A stretch of DNA of 64,000 nt from Aspidapion aeneum. Taxonomy: Eukaryota; Arthropoda; Insecta; Coleoptera; Brentidae. The notes under the pieces are model-generated. The model was not told the DNA's origin. It saw only the letters and a list, made by a program, of their open reading frames with translations, and searched no databases. Below, in pieces: positions 55,860 to 64,000 of the stretch. The stretch covers positions 47,759,134-47,823,133 of the forward strand of contig OY755044.1 in the NCBI GenBank assembly GCA_963576565.1, read 5' to 3'. How positions within the stretch are numbered: position 1 is the first letter of the stretch; each line of letters opens with the position of its first letter. The position numbers were made by a program, and so were the translations under genes.

Positions 55860-56108
55860 CTATAAATGAACTATTTTTGATCCCCGATAGAAACTGCCTA
55901 TGTTCTTTATTCTTCTGTCCACTTCCTCTGAAGAAGTATCACACAATATTCCTATTTCCTTTAAGGCGTATGCCTTTTTATAACGATTTTTATAATCAGG
56001 GAGTCTGGCGTCCCATAACAATCTAGCTCCTCGATAAAGCTCAATTAATTTACATGTATTTTCAACACCCCATTTAATTTTTTCTCCGGACATTGTAATT
56101 TTGTACAT
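55860..56108 (-). CDS. MADF-domain protein, partial
   Basis: The frame contains the first two-thirds of a MADF (Myb/SANT-like) DNA-binding domain: a segment CKLIELYRGARLLWDARLPD, YKNRYKKAYALKEIG and EEVDRRIKNIGSFYRG. These match the pattern LI..Y...LWD...DYKNR...A...I......V..R.KN.R..Y. The domain breaks off after the third helix begins: the frame reads GSKIVHL and stops, where relatives continue with basic residues. Two start codons are possible (residues 1 and 6, the latter MSGEKIKWG). MADF proteins are insect transcription regulators, and a MADF-like protein also accompanies PIF/Harbinger transposons. So this may be the first exon of a gene, a truncated gene, or a transposon partner. No convincing donor was found right after the break. 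Confidence 0.6.
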   Translation of the reverse strand: MYKITMSGEKIKWGVENTCKLIELYRGARLLWDARLPDYKNRYKKAYALKEIGILCDTSSEEVDRRIKNIGSFYRGSKIVHL

Positions 56109-56879
56109 AGAACCTAATCAAACTGAACCACGATGTTTGTTTATGTTTTATTTGTGTACAGACTAGACCAACAAAGTTGCCCAAAACGAAAATAAAACAT
56201 CAACACTTTGATCTTTACCGACGGGCGACGGAAAAATAAGAAGTTGCTGAAAACGCCAACAGAACAAAAAAGTTGCCGAATTGTTTCATGAAAATAACAT
56301 AAATATTATACTACAAGAGCCCGTAACACAGAACTCTACGTTATCCGTACCATTAAAATTCATATTCAACAAGTGTCATATTAGCGTACACAAAGGTGTG
56401 CCTACTTTAGTTAACAACCAGACGTGGCCTGAAGTCGCTAATTAAGCAAAATGTATGAAAAGATTTACAGGTGCGTTAACATCTTATAGTATCAGTTTAG
56501 ACTCTATTGCAAGTATGTCATATAAACCCATTTATAAAAATATGATGATACTGCCACAACTCACCCCAGCTGGAGGACAGACATACGCTCTTAAGTAAAA
56601 TTTCATCTGTCGTTAAACCTACATAAACGAGAAGCAGCATATTTTTTTTGGCACATATGTCAGTTACGCCCTCCTTATATATGTGTCTCATGCTGCCTTG
56701 CTGCTGCCTGGTTGCTGACAGGGAAAACCATCTAGATGATAAGGGTTTTTAACACTCACGGACGTAAATTGATAACAAGATATTTTTTATAAAATAGCTG
56801 TCATATAGAGCCGGTAAGTTTAAAATAACTATGCTGCCCGACGTCCATTTGGCATACGCTAGGCACACCAGTGAAAATT
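56109..56879. other. Non-coding, upstream of MADF frame
   Basis: It may hold the MADF promoter, but no clear TATA or initiator could be assigned. Confidence 0.3.
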
Positions 56880-58225
56880 ATAAAATATTTTTGTTTCAAG
56901 TCATCATGTATTATCAAGATGGTTTTTAACAATTGTGTGTCTTATGGACCTTCAAATACTGAGTTGACTATTCTGCCAAACATTTACCTTACCAAAGGAC
57001 TGGCACACCTTCTATAATTATATTTGAAGCTGAAACTCACGCACATTATTAAATAACAAAATGGTTTCTAATTACTGTGTGTCATGTGGACCCTCAAATA
57101 CTAAATTGACTATGCTGCCAAAGATCTGCCTGACCGAACGAATGGCACATCTCCTGTAATTGTTTGTGAGGCTGAACTCACCCACTTTTCTAACTAGCAA
57201 GTTTTTTATTACTGTATGTCATGTGGACCCTCAAATACTAAATTAAGTGTGCTGCCAATCATCTGCTTGACCGAAGGAATGACACACCTCCTCTAATTAT
57301 ATTTGAGGCTGAAACACACCTACATACCTAACTAACAATATGGTTTTTAATTATTGTGTGTCATGTGAACCCTCAAATACAAAATTCACTATGCTGGCAA
57401 ACATCTGCCTAACCGAAGGAACAGTACATCTCCTATAATTATATTTAAGGTTAAAAGTGACCTACGTTAGTAAATATAAAGATGTTTTAAAATTATTGTG
57501 TGTCATGTGGACCCTCACATAGTAAACTGAATATGCTGCCCAACATCTGCCTGACCGAAGGAATGGCACACCCCATAATATTATATTCAACCCTGAAACT
57601 TACCCACATTATTAAATGCAGGATGGTTTTTTATCATTGTGTGTCATGTGGACTCTCAAATACTAAATTCACTATGCTGCCAAACATCTGGCTCACCGAA
57701 AAAATGGCACATCTCCTCTAGTTATATTTAAGGCTAAAACTCACCTATATTAGTAAATACCAAAATATTTTTTATTTATTGTGTGTTATGTGGACCCTCA
57801 AATACCTAATTGACTGCTGCCAAACATCTGCCTGACCAAAGGAATGGCACACCTCCTCTAATGATATTTGAAGCTGAAACTCACCCACATTACTAAATAG
57901 CAAGATGGTTTTTCATTATTGTGTGTAATGCGAAGCCTCAAATACTAAATTGACTCTTCTGCCAAATATCTGCCTGGCCGAAGGAATGGCACACCTCCTC
58001 TAATTATATTTGATGCAGAAACTCCCCTACATTACTAAATACCAAGATGGTTTTTAATTATTGGGTGTCATATGAACCATCAAATACTAAATTGACTCTA
58101 CTGCCAAACATCCGCCTGACCGAAACTTATCTACATTACAAAACGTCAGGATGATTTTGAATTATTGCGTGTCATATGGACCCCTAAATGCTAAATTGAC
58201 TGCTGCCAAACATCTGACCACTGAC
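56880..58225. repeat. ~141 bp satellite array, about 10 copies
   Basis: gatggtttttaattattgtg-like starts occur at about 56918, 57061, 57200, 57340, 57481, 57622, 57763, 57904, 58045 and 58150. Each is followed by gtcatgtggaccctcaaata, ctgccaaacatctgcctgac and atggcacacctcctctaatt. The last copy is shortened. The frame at 57500-57721 is an artefact of it. Confidence 0.92.
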
Positions 58226-58254
58226 AGCACGTGTTTTGTACCAACGAACAGGTA

Positions 58255-58425
58255 ATTGCGCTCGGGACCAGCATGCGGAGGTACGTATTTTCCTATGAAA
58301 AGGGCAGGGGACAATTCGTCGCGGCCGATTCGCTGTGATCCAATTCGCGGCGATCCGATGCGCCGCGGGGACAATTTGCCGCCGGCCAATTCGCCGCGGG
58401 GGCAATTTGCCACGAGATTTTTTGA
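58255..58425. repeat. GC-rich ~15 bp minisatellite (CAATTCGCCGCGG-like)
   Basis: caattcgtcgcggc, cgattcgctgtgatc, caattcgcggcgatc, cgatgcgccgcgggga, caatttgccgccggc and caattcgccgcggggg follow each other. It is far richer in GC than the surrounding DNA. Overlapping open frames here are artefacts. Confidence 0.8.
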
Positions 58426-58599
58426 TTTATGATGTTACCATTGGCAATTGTTTAAACAGTTTTATTTAGCTTGACTTCATATAATATATCTGTTTATTTG
58501 TTTGATCATAACTTTTTTCAAACTTTTCCAACTAAATATTTGGTGGTTAGTGTACAATTTAAAAAAAAAATATTTGAAAATATAATTATTATTTATATT

Positions 58600-59770
58600 T
58601 TGAAAAGGATTTTCTCATTTATGGACCGATATGCATGAAACTCAGAACTTTGTGATCTTTCAGGTCGCTGATTATTATTTTTAACAAACTAAAAAAAAAC
58701 AAAATGGCCTATCAAAAATGGCGGACTTTCCCATTTATGAACCAATATGCATCAAATTCAGAACTTTGGGGCGCTTCAGGTTGCTGATTATGATTTCTAA
58801 CTTAAACTTTTAAAAAAAATCAAAATGGCGCGTTTTCCCATGTATGAACCGATTTGCATCAAACTCGAAACTTTGCGATCTTTCAGGTCGCTGATTATTG
58901 TTTTTAACTGAAACTAAAAAAAATGCAAAATGGCGAATCAAAAATGACGGACTTTCCCATTTATGATCCAATATGCATTAAATTCGGAACTTTGGGTTGT
59001 TTTAGGTCCCTGATTATGATTTCTATCTTAAACTTTAAAAATATCAAAATGGCGTTTTCACAATGGCCTAGTTTTGTCAAGCTTGACATTTTGCAGTGTT
59101 GAGGTCACTAAATACAGTTTTTTCGTCAAACTTTAAAAAATTAAAATGGCGGATCTAAAATGTCGGACTTTCTTAATTATCAGCCGATATGTTTCAAATA
59201 TGGAACTTGGGAATAAACTGCTGTAAAAGTTATAAAAAATTTAAAATTATGCTCCAAAATGGCGGATTTCCGTATTTACTAACCGATGTGTTTCAAACGT
59301 AAAAGATTGGTTTGCTTGAGGTCACTAAATACAATTTATTTAAACTTAAAAAAAAATTTAATGGGGTATTCAAAATGGCGAACTTTTCCATTTATAAATC
59401 GGTATGTATGAAATTTGGAACTTCGCGGTATTTTAAATCGCTGATTATGATTTTTTGACCCAAACTTAAAAAAAGTATAATTGCGGATGCAACATTGCGA
59501 TTTTATACATAGCGATTCATGAATAAGAAACTCCGCCATTTTGATTTTTTTGTAAGTGTGAGTCTTAAACTGTATTAAGTGACCTTAAGCAATGCAATCT
59601 TTCAAGTTTTGAGATAAATAGCACCATTTTGGATTAGTTATTTTTAATTTTTTTGGAGTATGAGTCAAAAATCATATTCAGTGACTTGAAAAATATCGGT
59701 TCATAAATAAAAAAGTCCGCCATTTTGGATTCGTTATTTTTAATTTTTACGGAGTTTCCATTTTGGACCC
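58600..59770 (+). repeat. ~112 bp tandem repeat array (aaaatggcggacttt...)
   Basis: Units contain aaaatggcggactttcccat, ttatgaaccgatatgcatca, aattcggaactttg and aggtcgctgattatgatttt, with starts about 112 bases apart (patterns at 58622, 58735, 58846, 58960). Later copies diverge and some near 59520-59760 are inverted. It is the same family, in the other orientation, as 29830-30310. Confidence 0.85.
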
Positions 59771-60164
59771 GCAATTGTTGTAATGAAAATCGTAAATTGT
59801 ATTGTTAACAGAACACTACGCCTACCAAATTTTAAATTTCGAATTAATTCGTGTGACGCTAGCCACTAATAATAATTTAAAGACGGAAAAGCAGGAGTGT
59901 GAATCACGTACGTTTTAAATATATCTGTACTGCTAAGGCGTATTAAAACCATAATGTGGAAAATGACTGCTACAAGCGTTCCGTTCTAATTGGATTTGGA
60001 ATAACATTTGAAAAGGACTGCTTTCAAATGAGTTTGGCAATTTGTCAATGCCCTGTGATTTAACGTTGTCAAAATTGAAGTTAATTCTTATTTTCATTTA
60101 AGGGGGCAAACTTCGCCCGAAAACTTACCATCTGACAACACTGATATCCCATTTTTAGGCCGAA
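59771..60164. other. Non-coding
   Basis: No element or gene is supported. Confidence 0.3.
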
Positions 60165-60995
60165 TCTTTGGCTCTGGAACGAAATAGCGATATACAAAAT
60201 AGCGAGTATTAAATTAGCGGTACCGAAATAGCGACAATCAAAATAACGATTTAATAAAAGGACGACTATCAAAATAGCGATGTAACAAAATGGCGATTTA
60301 ACAAAATAGCGATTGTATCAAAATAGCGATGTAACAAAATAGTGACTATCAAAATAGCGATGTAACAAAATAGCGACTATCCAAATAGCGATGTAACAAA
60401 ATAGCGATTATCAAAATAGCGAATATCAAAATAGCGATATTTTGGTTCGGTTTTGGCATATAGTTCGACAAAGGGGTTTCTTTCTATCAATTTTTTTCAA
60501 AAAAAAACTTCCCTGACTTCTTTCTCGGGATCCTAGTGGGTGTGAATCTGAACCGAACCGAACCGAACCAGCATATTTAAAACAAAAACTCTCCAGACTT
60601 CTTTTGAACCGAAACAAACTGAACCGAATTTGGTTCAGTTTGTTTCGGTTTGGTGCGATTCGGTTCAGATTCACACCCTCTAGGATCCTGGAAAAGAAGT
60701 CAGGGAAGTTTTTTTTTTGAAAAAATTTGTTAGAAAGGTTCGGTTTGGATTGGTTCGGATCGATTCGGTTTGGTTTGATTCGGTATTTTGATACATCGCT
60801 ATTTTGATTGTCGCTATTTTGATTGTCGCTATTTTTATACATCGCTATTTTGATTGTCGCTATTTTGATACATCGCTATTTTGATATATCGCTGTTTTGT
60901 TATAAACGCTATTTTGATAGTCGCTGTTTCATTACATCGCTATTTTGACAGTCGCTATTTTGTACATCGCTATTTCGTTCCAGAGCCCGAATCTT
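60165..60995. mobile_element. Foldback element built from a 'aaaatagcgat' minisatellite
   Basis: The ends gaatctttggctctggaacg and cgttccagagcccgaatctt are inverted. The left arm is a run of ~15 bp units (aaaatagcgatgtaac, aaaatagcgactatc; 60180-60440) and the right arm holds its inverse (60790-60975). The inner part is also inverted: ctgacttcttt...ggatcctag and ctaggatcctgg...gaagtcag. A (GAACC)n run lies at 60549-60572. The minus-strand 138-codon frame at 60426-60842 comes from the repeat. Confidence 0.88.
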
Positions 60996-61770
60996 TATCC
61001 TAATAGAAATAGAAAATTAGAAAGCGGAATGCGTCGAAATTTTGCGAGGTGGTTTTTTAAAGCATTTTTAACAAACGTATCTTGGCAGTAATTCGTCACT
61101 AATTCATCTTATTTAAAAAATTTTAAAAAAGTTATCGCTAAAACCCAAGAAATATTTTAAAACAATGTTTGGCATTTTAGTAGCCTAGTTGTGTTATAGA
61201 AAACTGTAGCGAAATTCTTTCGTTTTTTATATTTTTAAATATACAAAAGAAAATCAAAATTCTAACAAGGTACGTTTGACAATGTTAAAAAAGTCTTTTA
61301 TATGAACAGAAAAAATGTTTTAATTAATTTTTTATAGACGAAATCTATTAGACTTTGTAAAAGCGTAGTCAATTTTATATTTTCTGAAGTATAAATCAGA
61401 CAAGAGCCATCGACCTCCTGACTGAAGCGCCACCCTCATATAACGGGGGCGAGCCAATTCGATTAAGAAAATTTAATTAAAATCATGTGACCCGGATTTT
61501 CAGATTATTTTCAGTTACTTTAAACAAATAAAATGTTCTTTAATATAACTTAAATGCATATAAGTAAGTATTTAGAGACATACAATTTTTTCTATTTACA
61601 AAAATTTGTTTGAACCTACCAAACAAAATCAGGGGATTACGAACCGATTCATAAGATAGTTTGTGATAATAGTAATTTACCTAATTACTGCGGAAGAGGC
61701 ACTAAACACACGCGTTAGGTATGTACGTACAATATTTTTTTGTACGTGGTTGTGGAAACAAAAATAAAGC
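60996..61770. other. Non-coding
   Basis: No element or gene is supported. Confidence 0.3.
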
Positions 61771-61860
61771 ACAACATTACAAACAACTGATTTATTATAT
61801 TTAATTTACAATAATTGCCGAAAACTTAACTTCCTATCCTAACTAAACGGCATCTTCGGA

Positions 61861-61956
61861 TCATGAGATGTTCGTTTTCATATTCTGGATCATAGATATC
61901 AGAAGGTCCTTAATATCTTTGTTCTGGATGTATTTGGCGGCAGGCTCATATTGTGG
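61861..61956 (-). CDS. Possible terminal exon of an unidentified small protein
   Basis: After an AG at 61957-61958 the minus strand reads PQYEPAAKYIQNKDIKDLLI, then SMIQNMKTNIS and a stop at 61861. A consensus AATAAA follows at 61791-61796. The segment is amphipathic and looks protein-like, unlike nearby frames, but the acceptor lacks a good pyrimidine tract and I cannot name the family. An exon of an upstream gene (perhaps starting at 62671) is one possibility; chance is another. Confidence 0.25.
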   Translation of the reverse strand, partial: PQYEPAAKYIQNKDIKDLLISMIQNMKTNIS

Positions 61957-62467
61957 CTAAATCTTCTTCGGGCTTATCGGTATTTTCTACCACAGTAAAC
62001 AAATGTTTTTTTTCTATTTTTATTTATAATAAGACGAAACATCACCCCCTAATACTTGACGAAAAAATAGGCTTTGTTGTTTACTCTATTCTTTTATTTT
62101 TCCTGTTGCTATTGGAAAACTAGCCCAATTGTTTTTTTTTGGCATAAATTAACGTCAGTGCCAAACTCAAAATGTGTTGTTTGTTTGTACTAGATTGTCA
62201 ATTATGACATCTAATATAACCTAATTTACAATTAGGACTGTCATCCATTGTCATCCTTAAAATTTTAGTAAAGCCCACAATTTTTGAACCGAGTCGGTGG
62301 CCCTATGACTCTAATATGTAGTGACAACTTTTGACTGATATTTAAATATTTTGCCTTGTTGTCTTTTGCTTGAAAAATTGCCAAAATCGAATTTGTCGCC
62401 TTAAAAAAAATTATTTTTATTTTGGCACTTACTTGGCATTTTTTTAACAAATTAAAACGTATTTGTC

Positions 62468-62671
62468 CTAAGGCCTAAGGTAACTGATAATGGGTGTTTT
62501 AACCTTAGAAAAGAGATGGGGCTGAAAGCGCAGCAACCAATTATTATCAGTTTTAGGATTTTGGGCTTGAATTGCAAACCGATACTCATATATTTTAATC
62601 GATTCATCATAAGACCATATCCCAAAAAAAATGGAGATACCTGCGAAAATCCTGCATAAACAACCCGCCAT
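62468..62671 (-). CDS. Possible first exon or short protein, unidentified
   Basis: The start is in a good context (caaagATGG) and opens MAGCLCRIFAGISIFFGIW, a hydrophobic N terminus. A possible donor lies at GCAG|GTATCT after codon 10. If unspliced the frame has 67 codons. No family was recognised; low confidence. Confidence 0.22.
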   Translation of the reverse strand: MAGCLCRIFAGISIFFGIWSYDESIKIYEYRFAIQAQNPKTDNNWLLRFQPHLFSKVKTPIISYLRP

Positions 62672-62689
62672 CTTTGTTTAAAGATGGCG

Positions 62690-63640
62690 AAAAGGAGTTT
62701 GAATCAAATGTACGTAACTTTTTTATTATGACATCGATTTTAATCAAACAAATTGTGATTAGCTTCTACTATAATGGCCTCTCAAAATTACTATCAATAC
62801 TTTGTTTTTTATTTGTCTCTATACTATAAATTCTGTAAGTTCCTCAAATACGCATTTTTTTTTTAGGTTTTTTGATTTTTTAAAGAAAACTACTGGATTT
62901 ACAAAAAAAACATAAAAAATAAAAAATATGCAGATTGTCAAGATGTATTCACTGTGGGTCTAATATTTGCTGTAGATTAAGTGGTTTTCGAGTTACACTT
63001 AAAAAACCACTAAATTGGCCTATACCTACCCCCAGGTACAAAATTTTCATATTTTCACCAAAGTCATGAAAGGTACTAAAAAACTAGACAGATCGAAAAA
63101 GAACGTCAAGCTTAATAAGAAACGGCTATTAGTTTCAAACAGAAACTGATACTGAGGTAGATATGACGGCTTAAACATGGCCGAAGCGTAATTTACAATT
63201 TTATTTTTGAGGGTAATTTTTTTATGTAAAACACCTAAGGGGTCAAAGTGTAGCCTCGCTAAAAGGCAATTTGATTATCTTCAAAAAAGGATAGCACACT
63301 TTTTGTCGTAAAGTTAATAGTTTTCCTGAAAAAAACAAAAAATATGCGGCATACATAATTCGATGTTTTCGTTCCATAGAAGTACGACAATGGCATGGGT
63401 CCATTAACGGAAAAAACAATTTATGCACAGATAAGCGAATCCCAGTTTCATATTTAAACTCAGCGTCAAAAATCTTACAAAAAACATATTTGATAGTTTT
63501 CTCTTAAATTGACAGGTGGTCACGTGATTTTGGCAATTTCTTAACGGTTTGAGCTAGAGACTTGGTTCTTTTTTTGCTTTGTAGACAAAAATGTCCCATC
63601 AAAATTAATCACCACTGGCATGTTTTTAAATTTGTAAAAA
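62690..63640. other. Non-coding
   Basis: Only short uncharacterised frames occur (63243-63428). Confidence 0.3.
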
Positions 63641-63900
63641 TATATAAAGGATGTCCCAAAAATCCGGGTCTACCCAAATATCTGCTGAACTATTGCAGAT
63701 AACTGAACCATATTTGGTAGTGATCGATGACATCGAGAGATTTATTTTATGCATACATTAACAAAAAAGTTTAAAAAATACATTAAGAAAAAAGTTATAT
63801 TTATATTTTAGCTATTTATTCGATTTTTATTTTCTAAAAAACACCCTGTATTTCGAAAACGGAGCAATGTCGGACTAAAGTAGGTGGCTTTTATTGTACT
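63640..63900. repeat. Fragment related to the giant foldback's end
   Basis: caccctgtatttcgaaaacg and ggagcaatgtcggactaaag (63842-63881) match caccctgtatctctgaagcg and ggagcaatttcggactaagg near 5391-5428. It is the outward end of a second, otherwise unrelated copy. Confidence 0.7.
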
Positions 63901-63947
63901 GACCTTTCATAGACACAGACTGTATAAGTAATTTTATCCATATTTCC

Positions 63948-63972
63948 GGTTCGGTTCGGTTCGGTTCGGTAT
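63948..63972. repeat. (GGTTC)n short run
   Basis: Four to five ggttc units. Similar runs occur at 28027-28046 and 60549-60572. None is long enough to claim a telomeric origin. Confidence 0.75.
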
Positions 63973-64000
63973 GTTGTAATTGACCAGAGGCAAACAAACA

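Noticed and set aside
58162..58413. Two overlapping Gly/Arg-rich open frames
   Set aside because: They arise from the GC-rich minisatellite; the composition reflects the repeat only.
60426..60842. 138-codon open frame starting with NQNSDNQNSD
   Set aside because: It translates the foldback's minisatellite and its inverted interior.

Overview
The window looks like AT-rich, transposon-dominated DNA from an arthropod nuclear genome, most likely an insect. It is eukaryotic: the only clearly conserved cellular gene is split by GT-AG introns, two other places look like single exons, and most of the rest is BEL/Pao, CR1-like, I-like, hAT-like, pogo/mariner-like and foldback mobile DNA or satellite-type repeat. 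No bacterial operon, CRISPR array, rRNA or tRNA gene was recognised.

Host genes. Two minus-strand exons (6645-6817 and 7207-7415) encode the N-terminal part of the F-actin-capping protein beta subunit (cpb/CAPZB family). The 5.4 kb palindrome at the left edge of the window therefore appears to lie in an intron of that gene. A second likely host exon on the plus strand (32789-32895) carries a start codon, a signal-peptide-like segment and a strong splice donor. A truncated MADF-domain reading frame lies at 55860-56108 (minus). Weak candidates for gene ends lie at 61861-61956 and 62468-62671 (minus).

Layout. 1-5430: a giant foldback element with an internal ~167 bp satellite and two nested insertions. 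5765-6541: a smaller foldback. 6645-7415: cpb exons. 7540-8260: ~310 bp tandem repeats. 8707-9312: foldback. 10740-11600: LINE fragment. 12109-19429: BEL/Pao retrotransposon with nearly identical LTRs but a damaged coding region and a 633 bp insert. 20526-23692: LINE remnants. 25492-31760: a long ACGTAC-rich inverted repeat containing mariner-like and hAT-like MITEs. 33291-40330: foldback split by a CR1-like LINE. 40445-41238: 5'-truncated I-like LINE with a 12 bp target duplication. 41575-45440: an array of 152/161/181 bp units joined by 23 perfect 20 bp palindromes. 46430-49025: tandem repeats and an 835 bp tandem duplication. 50147-52335: pogo/Tigger-like element carrying a 59 bp hAT-like insert made only of two fused terminal repeats. 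53578-60995: further satellites and foldbacks.

The genes do not form a pathway. What the window shows is how mobile DNA is organised: foldbacks grow long arms by internal satellite amplification, elements nest with readable target-site duplications, and at least one MITE type has become a palindrome-punctuated array. The palindrome array, the BEL insert that resembles a promoter plus first exon, and a recurring hammerhead-ribozyme-like motif are the best candidates for something not yet described. All identifications are from reading sequence and translations by eye; no database search was run.
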